Shown: positions 13,264 through 25,029 of the stretch, piece by piece
Position numbering within the stretch: position 1 is the stretch's first letter
Layout of the letters: every line of letters starts with the position of its first letter
Assembly: GCA_907165135.1 (NCBI GenBank)
Contig: OU015568.1
Span: 8,378,501-8,442,500, forward strand
Length of the DNA: 64,000 nt
Direction: 5' to 3'
Source of the DNA: Oikopleura dioica
Taxonomy: Eukaryota; Chordata; Appendicularia; Copelata; Oikopleuridae
The notes under the pieces: generated by a model
The model's database searches: none
What the model was told of the DNA's origin: nothing
Seen by the model: only the letters and a program-made list of their open reading frames with translations
Translations under genes and position numbers: made by a program

Positions 13264-16067
13264 TCAATATTTCCATGGCGGATTAAAAAGTCGTTTCTGA
13301 TAATAACCATCAAGATTTTTGTAGCGCTCGTCGAGATCGAAGACATCGTCGAAATCGAGTTTCTTAATAAAATGCTCCCCGTCTTTTCTTTTCAAATATG
13401 CGTTGTAATAGTTCGAGTATTCGTAAAGCGCTTCGTTCGGACTTATTCCTCTTCTTTTTGCGAAATATTCAATGTCGTTTTTCAGCTCTTGTCTGATCTT
13501 GTCTGTTTGGTACTGATAGTTGTTTCGCATGAAGTGGGTGCCGATGAAAATTAATGCAAGGACGAAGATAATTCTGACTGCACCAGGGATGGATAATTTG
13601 ATTTCAAAATGTTTTTCCATTTTTCGGAGGGATGGAATTCCAGTTTTTCCATTTTTTCCATTTTGGAATGAGAAATTATTCCATTTTCCACTTTTCCCAA
13701 AAAACGGTCTGCTCATTTTCGGAATATGGGATTTCCATTTTTTTGGGATTCCAGTTATTCCACAGTGAGAAATATGTATTTTTGGAAAATGGGATTCCAG
13801 TTATTCCATTTTTTAATTTCAGTTATTTCATTTTAAAACTCTGATCTGCAAAATTGGCGAAACATGGGATTTTCAAGTACTGAAGGGCCGTTTCCCCCCC
13901 TTCCCTGGCTTTAAATTTTAAATGGGCTTGACGGCCCGAAGGGCCGTTTCCCCCCCTTCCCTGGCTTTAAATTTTAAATGGGCTTGACGGCCCGAAGGGC
14001 CGTTTCCCCCCCTTCCCTGGCTTTAAATTTTAAATGGGCTTGACGGCCCGAAGGGCCGTTTCCCTTCCCTGGCTTTAAATTTTAAATGGGCTTGACGGCC
14101 CGAAGGGCCGTTTCCCCTTCCCTGGCTTTAAATTTTAAATGGGCTTGACGGCCCGAAGGGCCGTTTCCCCTTCCCTGGCTTTAAATTTTAAATGGGCTTG
14201 ACGGCCCGAAGGGCCGTTTCCCCTTCCCTGGCTTTAAATTTTAAATGGGCTTGACGGCCCGAAGGGCCGTTTCCCCTTCCCTGGCTTTAAATTTTAAATG
14301 GGCTTGACGGCCCGAAGGGCCGTTTCCCCTTCCCTGGCTTTAAATTTTAAATGGGCTTGACGGCCCGAAGGGCCGTTTCCCCTTCCCTGGCTTTAAATTT
14401 TAAATGGGCTTGACGGCCCGAAGGGCCGTTTCCCCCCCTTCCCTGGCTTTAAATTTTAAATGGGCTTGACGGCCCGAAGGGCCGTTTCCCCCCCTTCCCT
14501 GGCTTTAAATTTTAAATGGGCTTGACGGCCCGAAGGGCCGTTTCCCCCCCTTCCCTGGCTTTAAATTTTAAATGGGCTTGACGGCCCGAAGGGCCGTTTC
14601 CCCCTTCCTGGCTTTAAATTTTAAATGGGCTTGACGGCCCGAAGGGCCGTTTCCCCTTCCCTGGCTTTAAATTTTAAATGGGCTTGACGGCCCGAAGGGC
14701 CGTTTCCCCCCCTTCCCTGGCTTTAAATTTTAAATGGGCTTGACGGCCCGAAGGGCCGTTTCCCCCCCTTCCCTGGCTTTAAATTTTAAATGGGCTTGAC
14801 GGCCCGAAGGGCCGTTTCCCCCCCTTCCCTGGCTTTAAATTTTAAATGGGCTTGACGGCCCGAAGGGCCGTTTCCCCCCCTTCCCTGGCTTTAAATTTTA
14901 AATGGGCTTGACGGCCCGAAGGGCCGTTTCCCCTTCCCTGGCTTTAAATTTTAAATGGGCTTGACGGCCCGAAGGGCCGTTTCCCCTTCCTGGCTTTAAA
15001 TTTTAAATGGGCTTGACGGCCCGAAGGGCCGTTTCCCCTTCCCTGGCTTTAAATTTTAAATGGGCTTGACGGCCCGAAGGGCCGTTTCCCCTTCCCTGGC
15101 TTTAAATTTTAAATGGGCTTGACGGCCCGAAGGGCCGTTTCCCCTTCCCTGGCTTTAAATTTTAAATGGGCTTGACGGCCCGAAGGGCCGTTTCCCTTCC
15201 CTGGCTTTAAATTTTAAATGGGCTTGACGGCCCGAAGGGCCGTTTCCCCTTCCCTGGCTTTAAATTTTAAATGGGCTTGACGGCCCGAAGGGCCGTTTCC
15301 CCTTCCCTGGCTTTAAATTTTAAATGGGCTTGACGGCCCGAAGGGCCGTTTCCCCTTCCCTGGCTTTAAATTTTAAATGGGCTTGACGGCCCGAAGGGCC
15401 GTTTCCCTTCCCTGGCTTTAAATTTTAAATGGGCTTGACGGCCCGAAGGGCCGTTTCCCCTTCCCTGGCTTTAAATTTTAAATGGGCTTGACAAAGGCAG
15501 CGAACATTCACCTTATATGTTCGGAAAAATGGCTTCTTTCCCCAACCCCGCCCTCACCCATTCTTTATAAAAATCAAATTGGTTCTTGTTGAACAATTCT
15601 TATGGTTTATTTTTTAGATCCTTGTTATTTTTATTTATTTGAGTTCTGCCGAGGTAAGGGGTTCTCGAGCGCTAAGTATTCGCAATCAATAAGTTTAAAA
15701 TGAAAACGGAAAATGGAATCATTCCTTATTCCATTTTTCAAATCTGGATTTTTCGTTGCCCTATCAAATTCGGAATTCGGAATGAAAAATTATTCCTTTT
15801 TTCCATTTGAAAAAATAGGATTCCAAAATGGGATTCGTCTTCATTCCGATTTCGGCAAAATGGAAAAACTGGAATCCCGCCTTTTAGAAAAATGGAAAAA
15901 CTTTTTGAAATCAAAATATCCACCCCTGGACTGCACTCTCGCGGGCCGTATTCAATTCTGCTGCTGCTTTTCTGAAATGATTGGGAAATAGATTTTATTC
16001 GCGATTTTGTACGCAAGGACCTTCTACGATCTTTAAAATAATGCGTACCGGTACTTTCAGGTTTCAT
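13264..16067 (-). CDS. Small single-pass membrane protein split by a hAT element
   Basis: Exon 1 16021-16067 (MKPESTGTHYFKDRRR), a 49-nt GT-AG intron, exon 2 about 15924-15971 (KAAAELNTARESAV), then the 2.3 kb transposon, then exon 3 13264-13573 encoding a transmembrane helix (IIFVLALIFIGTHFM), a charged tail with a heptad-like stretch (YQTDKIRQELKNDIEYF) and the end NPPWKY. Removing the element and one duplication copy gives AV|RIIFV in frame. With the element present, GT at 15922-15923 and AG at 13574-13575 would also keep frame, replacing one Arg by Gln-Gly. About 135 residues. Family not recognised; the shape suggests a small mitochondrial or ER inner-membrane factor, which is speculation. 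Confidence 0.65.
13584..15928. mobile_element. hAT-type element carrying a satellite array, inserted in a coding exon
   Basis: Ends CAGGGATGGATA...TATCCACCCCTG match the CAGGG hAT terminus, with a perfect 8-bp duplication GACTGCAC at 13576-13583 and 15929-15936. Subterminal inverted repeats (GGAATTCC/TTTTTCCATTT-rich) reach about 250 bp inward on both sides. No transposase. The interior is a tandem array (13882-15492) plus about 150 bp of flank shared with the second array in this window. Confidence 0.88.
13882..15492 (+). repeat. Satellite array 1, about 30 copies of a 53-57 bp unit
   Basis: Near-identical tandem units. Each has the palindromic core GGCCCGAAGGGCC, then a C-rich tract of variable length (CCCTT to CCCCCCCTT), TTTAAATTTTAAATGGG and CTTGAC. 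Copies differ mainly in the length of the C run. The core can form a 5-bp GC stem with a GAA loop. Confidence 0.95.
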
Positions 16068-16405
16068 TTTATTCCGAGGTTTTGTTGGCGCTCCAACAGT
16101 TCCAAGTTGAAACTTTCAACGGTAATTGGTTACAAGTGAAACAAATCTTCTAAGAAAAATACATTAAAATGTAGCATTTTAATACTGGTGATCAGTCGTT
16201 TTGTTAATACGAAAGAAAAAGAAATATCTGTCTTCATTTTTAAATGAATACAGCGAGTTTGATGCCCTTATCCGCCTTCTTATTAAGAAAAATTTGAGCA
16301 AGAGCGACAATCTGTTTTCCAATCAAACCAAAATTTGGTTACCAAATACCTATTTTTGCAAGGTGCATATCAATCTTATCATTCTTATCGTCCGTTTATC
16401 TACTG
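16068..16405. other. Intergenic, nothing recognised
   Basis: AT-rich spacer between two minus-strand genes. The open frames here are short and unconvincing. Confidence 0.4.
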
Positions 16406-16750
16406 CTATAGCACGGAACATCTGTTCATAAAAGCCCCTGTTGAGTTTTTTTCCAAAACCAACCTTTGAGCTTCCCGATGAGCGGCAACATGAGGGCTTT
16501 CCTCGCTTCTTCCCGCCGCTGCTCTGGAATACGGCCTTGTTCTCAGCTCTTCCAACACTTCATACGCTTCTTTCAACTCCTGGAACTTCGCTTCGTCTCC
16601 AGTAGGCATGTCTGGATGAAGAACACGGGATTTGTCCTTATACGCCTTCTTGAGTGCATCTTTAGACGGGTTCGCTTCAAGCTCTAGGATTCTGGCATTT
16701 TTGAATTTGCGAAAGAGGAATGATCTGGCACCTGAGAGCAGTTGCTTCAT
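16406..16750 (-). CDS. Small J-domain (DnaJ-like) protein
   Basis: A 114-residue protein with a J domain that stim­ulates Hsp70 ATPase. Visible are the helix I-like start LELEANPSKDALKKAYKDKS, the invariant HPD in VLHPDMPTGDEAKF, and helix III QELKEAYEVL. The N-terminus (MKQLLSGARSFLFRKFKNAR) is basic and amphipathic, as in mitochondrial targeting peptides, so a mitochondrial DNAJC member is plausible. Single exon. REP1 lies 180 bp upstream in the same direction, so they may be co-transcribed. Confidence 0.75.
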   Translation of the reverse strand: MKQLLSGARSFLFRKFKNARILELEANPSKDALKKAYKDKSRVLHPDMPTGDEAKFQELKEAYEVLEELRTRPYSRAAAGRSEESPHVAAHREAQRLVLEKNSTGAFMNRCSVL

Positions 16751-16928
16751 TCATGAAACGGTGGGAGATTCGTGGGAGGGTCAAACGAGTCCGATTTAGG
16801 CATATTCTGAGCATCTGAGAATGAATAGTAAATAATTTATTACATAATGAATTTACTGGATAAAAGATAGTACAGAAATAACGAAAAAGAATAAATGAAG
16901 AATAGGTGTATGTGACTTTTGATCATGT

Positions 16929-18569
16929 TTAGGTCTCTTTTGCGTTTGCGGATTCTTCTTGTGAGGAATTTTCGGTGTTTTTGGCTGTTGAATCTTTCGA
17001 TTCTTCGGCATCTTTTGGATCCTCCGGCTTCTTCTCGCCCTCTTCATCCGTTGGAAAAATGATATCCCCCGGTTCCGGCATGGGCGGTAGCCACTCTTCT
17101 TCCGGACAAAGCTTTTTGAAAAGATTTTCGGCCCAGGAAACAGCGTAATCGTAATCTGGGTCGAATTGAACTGTAGGAGAAACTTGTACGTTCGCTGGAA
17201 GATCGTTGAGGTGGACTTTGGAGTTGGTGAATTCCATTTGCCAAAGAGAATCGGTGGCGAACTTGGAAGAGAATTTATCGAGAGTGGGTTTGTGGCGGCA
17301 TCGGAGAGTGACGATTGATTTTCCTTTTGGTGTCGTGGAGGAACTACTGTCTGATTCAAAGGGTTGTGAATGAGAAGGGAAAAAATTAATTGGGTAACTG
17401 AGCGTTATAAGAGAACATAAACCCTTTTCCTAATGCGAGTCCCCAGATATGATGACCATCGACAATAGCAGTAATGATGCAATGATCTGGTTCTGGTCCA
17501 GAATCTTCCGCCAGCGCGAGTTTCTCATCCTTGATAATCTTCTTGAGGTCGTCGTCAGTCAAAATGATGATGACCTGATGAAAATCTTCCTCCGTGTTAT
17601 TGTGGTATGATTCGAGGTAGTTTACTTCTGCAATCATGTGATCGCATCGAACTTTATGGGGCGTTGAAGATTCTGGGACGGAGATCGAAAGCGATGTTAC
17701 GAGGTCATCTTCGAGAAAGATTTCTTTGAGAGGATATTCTAGCACCGTTATCCCGCCAAAAACCGCACACATCCGAGCAAATGCTTGAGCTAACTCTCCA
17801 GATCCATAAGAAGCGTAAAGAAAAGCAGAAGCTGCGGAATATTTTCCCAGGGAGCTGATGAATTTCTTGAGCTTAGCCAATCCGTCATAAAGTGATAAAT
17901 CCTCGGTGTTGGAGAAAATTATTGAAGATTTGACGAAGGATTTGAGCTTTTCTGTGAGCTTGAATCGCTCTAGAAACTGATCGAAAGTTGAAATTTCTTC
18001 GGATGGTTCTTCTTGCAGTGATTTGGTCAGGAAGTTCATCATTTTTCGCTTTTCAATGACTGTAACTCGTTTCGACGCGAAAAGATCAGCCCTGGAAGCT
18101 GGAACCGACATGAATTCATCTTCGTAGACCGTTTTTAGCGAAGCTACGTTTTTGAAGGATAAATATCTCGTTGCCTTTGACTGAATCAAAAGCTCCGTCA
18201 TTTTTCCAGTAGAAAATAAAGGGGAATTGTCGACGTTTATGTTGAAGCGGTACTGCTCGGTCCTGAGGAACATCTCAAACGTATCCCAGCATTCGGAAGG
18301 AGTGAATTTCAAGTTGGAAATTACTTTCGAAGATTCGCAAGAGGCCTTCCAGCTTTTGGCTTCTTTCATGTTGAAATTGCTCCATTCTGAGCCGTAGAAT
18401 GTGTTTCTGAAAAATAATGATAAATTTTGCAAAAATAATGATGAAGAACGCAGTACCGATCAATTTGCAGCACCGATTTTCCAATTCTAGCGCAGGCAGC
18501 TGCAAAAATCGAGCATGGAAGACCCGTCCCGCAAACAACAAAATCGACTTTCTTTGGCAACTCATCCAT
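16929..18569 (-). CDS. CHM: Rab escort protein (REP/CHM)
   Basis: REP presents newly made Rab GTPases to geranylgeranyl transferase II. The GDI-fold start is DFVVCGTGLPCSIFAAACARIGKSVLQID, with the dinucleotide-fold GTGLP signature, followed across the first intron by RNTFYGSEWSNF. Further family blocks are YGSGELAQAFARMCAVFGGI and the C-terminal LNDLPANVQV ... AENLFKKLCPEEEWLPPMPEPGDII. Exons: 18457-18569, 17399-18406, 16929-17346 (GT-AG). The product of about 512 residues is shorter than vertebrate REP1 (about 650) because the insert in the middle is reduced. The acidic Ser/Glu tail is typical. Confidence 0.9.
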
Positions 18570-18653
18570 TTTCTTTTTTTTCACTTCTCTTTTGAACTTC
18601 TCTAGATTCGCGAGGGATGAGTCATTCAAGAAATAATTTTTTTCAACTGCCCG

Positions 18654-18663
18654 CTGATTGGCC
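18654..18663. promoter_or_regulatory. CCAAT (NF-Y) box upstream of REP1
   Basis: CTGATTGGCC about 85 bp upstream of the REP1 ATG, an exact match to the NF-Y consensus. The same decamer type recurs at 26957, 43142 and 43419. Confidence 0.5.
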
Positions 18664-18839
18664 GCGAGCTGTGACGCAATCTGAATAGAATTTTCTCAAG
18701 AATTTTTGATTGATTTTATTGTTTTATTGCAAGGAAAAATAGTAGTATTTACAGTGAGAATGTCCAGTTTTTTCGAGTTTCCTCTTCTTTTTCTTTGTCA
18801 CTAGAATTTTTTCTCAGCGAACTAAATTTCTAAGAGAAC

Positions 18840-19474
18840 TCACTCTGAATGAACTGAAATGGAACCAATCGACTCCATGATGTTTCCCGATGAGATGTTT
18901 TCGTAAATATTCATCTTCTGTTGATGTTTGTAAGCGTCGTAAACTTCTGTCGTGCTCTTTCGAAAAGTCGCCTTTTGTGCCTCCGATTCTGCTGCTGAAA
19001 TCGCGTTGCTTTCGTAGACATTTGTCAAAAGATCAGCCTGGGAACGGGACTGATTCGAAGTTGTTGACCCTCTCATGCGAATTCCTTCTTGCTTTTCGAT
19101 GCAAGTTGCCACTAGAATTTGGTAAGTAAGGCTTTTGAGGTCAGACTCACCGGATAATCGCGATTGATGAGCACTTTCTTCCAGTTCAGACGAATTCGAG
19201 CTCTGTCGAATTCTCTCCTCCATTCTCGCAATCGATTCCTCCTGTAAAAGTGACTGTCTCTCTGTCGCTTCCGTGTGGATCAGGTTTTCGAAGTGGAAGC
19301 TCCCACTTCTCGGTTCGTCTGCCTCTATAATATTTATAGAAAAAAAATTTTTCGATAGATCTCACCTGACTGGTATTCAGAAACGTATGCTTCTGAAGAA
19401 TCGTCAGCGGGCTCTCCGCCCCTTCCCGCCAGGTGCTGAAAATGAGATGCTAAAGGGGCTTCACAAATCATCAT
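18840..19474 (-). CDS. Unknown intracellular protein, probable second cistron of an operon
   Basis: Exons 19366-19474, 19151-19318 and 18840-19111 join in frame with GT-AG introns and encode about 180 residues, starting MMICEAPLASHFQHL. Composition is Ser/Glu/Gln-rich without a known domain; repeated acidic and Tyr-containing patches (VYDAYKHQQ, VYESNAIS) suggest a disordered signalling tail. The ATG lies 40 nt after the stop of the gene above, just behind TCTTTCACAG, as expected for a trans-spliced downstream cistron. It could instead be the C-terminal tail of that gene, but the frames do not join through the visible splice sites. Confidence 0.5.
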
Positions 19475-19513
19475 GTTTAGGCCTCTGTGAAAGATGACGG
19501 CCGAAACACGAAT

Positions 19514-22500
19514 TCATAATGATGTGGTAAGATTCGAATGCTGTAAGTGTTTGTCTCTATGTGAAGCCTTTCCTTGTTCGCTATTGAGAGTGCTTACTGG
19601 CTCGTCATCGAGGCTTGATGGATAGGCTTCTGTATCTTAAAATTTACTGTAATTCGATCTATAGAAAAGTTGACTCTCTTACCGTCGTAAAGAGGCTGGT
19701 ATTGATTCCTAAGCTGGACCCGGAGAACATCTGTCACTTCCGAGTCTAATTCGTAGCTTGAAGCTACGTCAACGGGGACAATAACTTCCTCCTTTTCTTG
19801 CTTCTGTTGATCCTTCATGAGATCCATGGCTTTTGGTCCAAGAGACTGAAGAAGATCCTCATTTCCGTCAGTTTCTATTTTTCTGTACATCTGCGTCTCT
19901 TCAATTAATTGATTATATGATTTATATGATTGAGATTGTTGTTGTGCAGAGACTTCTTGTTTAGCCACTCTTCCGATGATAGTTTCGGTCGTCAACGTGA
20001 CCTTCGCCATTGTCTTCGACCCGGTCTGATCACGTGGCCCAATCGTATCTGCTTCAACTTGGGCGAACATTGACAAGTCCTGCGAGCTAATTAAATCCCC
20101 AGTGCGCTGTCTATCTTTTCCTCCACTGGCTTCTTCAACAACATGAGCCTCTCTCATCTTGTTCACGTGATCATACGAAAGCTGTCTTGTTAGGTCACTG
20201 ATCGACTCCGCGAAGAAAATGCTGTTTCGGTCGGAGCTTTTCATTTGGTCAATCGTTACTGTACTTGTCTGAGCTTCACCAAGGCCCCATCGAGTTTCAG
20301 CTCGGATTTCGAAGGTGTACTCTTCTGATTTTTTCAATTTGCTGATTGCTATTGTTCGTTGACTTCCAGGAAGTGGCAGGACTTGTTTTTGCTTAGGATT
20401 TTTCGTTGGGTAGTAGAGGAAGAGATATTTGGTGATTCTAGTGTCTATATCTGGGGGTTCGCCCCAGGAGACATGAACAGATTGGTCGTCTATGTTGTCA
20501 AAAGTGATGCGCTGTGGGGGACCAGGAGGGCTTCCCTTGGTAACGACACGGACATGTTGAGAGCATTTGTATTTGTTGTCGTAGTCGAACGCGGTCACTA
20601 GAACTTGATACTCACTGTCAGCTTGAAGAGCTGGAATGAGTGTTTGCGTTTCTTCGGGAGACAGTTTAACCATTCTTTCGTCTTTGTCATCGTCGTAGAG
20701 TTTGATGCAGCTCACGATATAGTAAGCGACGTCGCGCTGATAGTCCCAATTGGCGATGGCATCGTTCGCGCCTACAATGTTGACAGCGACTTGAGGTGGT
20801 GAAATTGGCTCTCGTTCCCGTTGCTGCTCGACTTCTTGGATTGTGTGGGGGATGATCGGCGTGTTTGCCATTGTCCAAGATGAGGAAGACGACTGTTGCG
20901 AGGAGACCGATGCCAACGATTTCATCGAAGTCTGCATCTCCTGGTCTCTTGATAACGGCTTGTACTCGACATCAGTGCTTGTTCCGGCAGTGTTGAATTG
21001 AGTTCTGAAAAAAGAAATGATTGATAGATGTGTTGAAAAGTGAAAAGTTAAACCTTGGTTCCGGTGTTGGTGGTATAACAACAGGTGTGCTTACTCTTCG
21101 CTGGGGCTTCTCAACTGGCACTGTAGATTTAGGAGCGATAAGTTCATCCAGTTCGGGCTCGTTAGCACTATTCTCTTCGATTGGAATTTTTGTCACAATA
21201 TTTCTTTTACAATAAAGCCAGCAAAACTGCAATAAGATCAATAACAAAAGCAGTAAAAGAACCCAAGGAATAATAATCAGGGAAACATCCGACTCGGCGG
21301 TGATTGCTGCAGTTGTCATTTCCATTGTCGTTTCTTGGAAATCTGGCTCTCTACGAATTTCTTCACGATAATCGCAAAAATCTCCTTGACGTAGCTGACT
21401 TCCGTTGCGACACTGGCATTCATCCAGCTCGTTCAAGTACGCCCCATTGCCAAAGCACGACACGCAGGTCGAGGTCATCTTTGCTTCCAAAAAATACACT
21501 CTGCAATTACAGGTTGATTTATCCTGGCTGAGTATGGCTGACTCCTCATCGCAAACGCAATTTCCTGTCGCAGACATAACCGATGTCGGTCCTTGGCAAG
21601 GAATGCACATGATGTCTTCGTAGACCATTGATCCTTCCGGACAAGTGCACTCATTGGCGGTTGAATTTTCAATACCACCAGCGCACATTGCGCAGACTCC
21701 TGGCTCTTTCATATAAAAAGTGCCTTGAAAACGTTGTTTAGTGAAAAACTTAGATATTGATCGAGCTTGAAATAGGGTTAACAACGATTCCTGTGCAGTA
21801 GCAGACACCGTTTTCGTCGAGCGCTGATCCAGGTCCTGTACAAGGTAAGCATTGACTGGCGTCTGGGGAGAGCTAAACTAGGGTTTTATTGCTTCAATTT
21901 GACCTCTTATTTATCTTCCTACTATAGGCATCTAGGCCAACTAACAGAAACTTTTCATTTTTAGAGTTTTATTTAGGATATTTCAAACCCTATAACTGAG
22001 TTCCTTCTTCACAGACGCAGATTTCACCTGCAGTACCCATGCGCTCGGAATAATTTTGATTTACAGTAGACCCCGGAGGACATGTTATACACGCCCCTGT
22101 AGAGGTTAGAAACGTATCTTCGGGGCACATGCATTCGTCTTCTTCTGTTAGCGCTCCTTCGCACGGAATGCAGGTGCCTTCACTGCTTCTCTGATAGCCA
22201 GTTTTACAGGTGCACCCTTTCTCCGGATCTGCGAAGGAATTGAGATCGCCGCAAACGCAATTATTATTTTTGTCTAGTGCGGCTCCTGGGCCAAAGCAGG
22301 AAACACAGGCGATCTTCTGGAAATTCAAAATGGAAAATTTCGCGTCGCAGGCGCACCTGTTGTCTCAGTGAATGGATACTTAACTCAGACGGGAGCAGTC
22401 AGACGAGAGACGCCTTGGACGCTAATTAAAAAAGAAACCCTATTTCCCGTGAGATTAGTTCCCGATGAATTTGGCCAAATTCGAAAATGGCTGCACGATT

Positions 22501-24169
22501 TCAAGTAAATCAAATGATTTTGTATCCTGCCCTTTGATAAACGCGCCCGGCCCCTCGCAACGCGTGCATGAGCTGCTATCGTCGGACAGGATGAATCCTT
22601 CGTGACAGGAGCAATTGCCGCTTTGGGTCAGATAACTTCCAGCGCCGTGGCATTTAACGCATTTGTTTCCAGATAAAATAAACTCTAATAATCACGTTAG
22701 CTTTCCTTACTTAGAAACAGGCAACAACGGGGACAAGAGATATTGATGTTTACCGTGATCACAGGAGCATTTATCGCCTCTCAGAAAACTCCCTTCTCCT
22801 TCGCACCGAATACACTCTCCAGTTTCGGATTGAATAAATCCACTGTCACAAATGCATTCCAGCCCATCGAGTATTTTTCTGTCGCCAAAGCAGGGCACAC
22901 AAGTTCCCTCGGAAGAAAGTTGACTTTTTTCTTACACTTGCATTTTCCTTTCTTCGTTAAATAACTTCCAGGACCATTGCAAATTACGCAAGTGGCAGTT
23001 TCAGAATTCAAAATGCCATTCTCGCAGTGGCACTGATCATCTTGAAGCGAAGCTCCTGGTCCAGAACATCTTACGCACTGCCCGCTAGAACTCAGCAGAC
23101 TAGGCCCTTCGCACGTACACTGACCACCTATCTGATCCAAGGATGACCCATCGCCAAAGCATTTCACACATTTTGCTTCGCTCTTCCAAAGCACGTGGTT
23201 TTCTGGGCATGTACAATTTTCTTCGTTATCCAGTTCACCACCAAAGCATTTGATGCAGGAAACAGTTTTTGAGGTTTCTTGATTTGATATTTTTGCTATA
23301 ATTTGTCGGTAGGAGGGGTCTTGTTTTATCTTATATGATATAAGTTATATCTTTTAAAGGAATAGCTGATCCTCGGAAACCTATCTAAAGGAGCTATAAA
23401 GATGACCCTCTGGACACGTACAACTATTATTAGACACATGTCCTCCTGCGCACGGTAGACAACTTCCAGTTGGCGTTAGCACAAAGTCTGAAGGACAGTG
23501 GCAAACTTTCTCTGCAGGAGACAAGCGATAATGCTGTAATTCACACGAGCACTGGTGGTCGACTACAACAGCGCCCGGGCCACCACATTCGATGCACTTC
23601 GATCCATCTTTTAGGTGATTTTCCCCGCTATTTCTTTAGATAATATCTTTTTCGCGAATTTCACTTACCAAGAACACGTGTTTTCGACGAGATGAGCCGT
23701 TGGGCCAGAACATGGAACGCATGTTTGATCAGTTGATTCTAGATAATCTGTCTGGCAGACACATTCGCCATTTTCCAGCGTAAAATGCCCTTCTTCGTCA
23801 CAAATGGACTCGCATTGATGACCATTCCACGTCGTTTTTATCGGACAAGTACAATGAATCTCGTTTCCATTTTGGAATACGCTGCCCGCACCGCAATGGC
23901 ACTTTCCAAATTTGATAAAGGCCCCGTTGCCCGAGCACTTGATGCACCTGCTGTTCGCCTTATCTAAATGCAAGAAAATTACGACGCATCCTAAATCCAC
24001 TTTTAACCCTTCAAAGCACCTTTTTACCTAATAAATATCCTTCATCCTTTTTACAGTCACATTCTTTCGTCTCTCGATTGTAAAAAGAACCTTCTTTGCC
24101 AAGCTCGTCTTCGCAAATCTCACAGGGAGATTTCTTCTTGGCTTTTATTATTCTTCTTCGTTCAACCAT
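19514..24169 (-). CDS. Cysteine-rich single-pass receptor-like protein with intracellular FN3 domains
   Basis: A long multi-exon gene. The N-terminal two thirds (about 21350-24169) are tandem repeats of roughly 40 residues of the form C..C.G.G..L.....C.C..G, reminiscent of EGF/Ephrin-receptor cysteine repeats. Then comes one transmembrane segment (SLIIIPWVLLLLLLLILLQFCW, given here as two runs: SLIIIPWVLL and LLLLLILLQFCW) and a Lys/Arg stop-transfer. The tail holds two FN3-like domains (about 20230-20830; VHVSWGEPP, YTFEIRAETRWGLGEA) and a long Gln/Ser/Glu-rich region. Start taken at MVERRRIIKAKKK; no signal peptide is visible, so an upstream exon may be missing. The last exon is 19514-19635. 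FN3 domains on the cytoplasmic side recall integrin beta-4, but the ectodomain is not an integrin. No family assigned. Confidence 0.7.
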
Positions 24170-25029
24170 CACACCATTCTCTCTTTTTCCTATTCTTCGA
24201 CTGCGAATCTCTTAATTTCTTTCTCTTTCTTGAAGGCAAAAAAATCAACTCGTTTTCACTGAAGAAGTTGCTACGATCTCGAACCAAGGTCAGGGTGGGC
24301 ACACGTTTTCCCTGTCTCGGGGTGTTAATAGTTAGGACTAACTATCGCTCTGATGCAAGTCACTAAACTTAACAAAAAATACTTTCATCAAGATGCAATG
24401 AATGCCACCCATACGATGTTTGACTGTCCAACTTGGACCGTTCTCTTCCATTCCTTTTGCTCTTTTTTTGTCATTAATATTTCATGAATAAAGAAGCTTT
24501 TCTTAAGGAATTAATGGAACATTAAGAACATGAAACAGTTTTTAGAACATTTAGTTTCTTAATGGAATTTTCGGAAAAGCTTGAAAATAATTTGGTTTGG
24601 TTTGAATTGAATCTTGTAGTCCTGCTTTTTCTGGATAAGATGATGTCTTTGTTTATATTCGTTCCGACATAGTGATCATTATTAATTTTAATTGGAAAAT
24701 TAAACCCATTGTTATCAGGGCTCCTGCGACTCTGCATTGCTAATTATTGTTAACCCTAACGGAACACGAGGCTTTGAAATGCGTAAACGTAAGCCCTTTG
24801 CATGAGCTGGAGGGTATTCAATGAGGGTTCTTTGAGAGAACGTCGTACTTGCACTGAGGAGCATCGCCCACATACGACTGGCCACGAGTTTAGTGCAAGA
24901 ATGCAATAGCCCCGGGCTGAAAGAACATGTAACGCGCATGGTTTCGCCATTTCGTTTGGCCACTTTCAAATTACTTATTCTTCAGCCATATTGTTTTTTG
25001 AATTTCGCCCGTGTAAAAGAGCCTGCTAA
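24170..25029. other. Divergent intergenic region
   Basis: Lies between two divergently transcribed genes and should contain both promoters. An 84-codon minus-strand frame at 24715-24969 is unusually GC-rich for a spacer but resembles nothing I know. No repeat or RNA gene identified. Confidence 0.4.

Noticed and set aside
13882-15492. CRISPR-like regular array
   Set aside because: The units are whole tandem repeats with no unique spacers, in a eukaryotic genome and within a hAT element.
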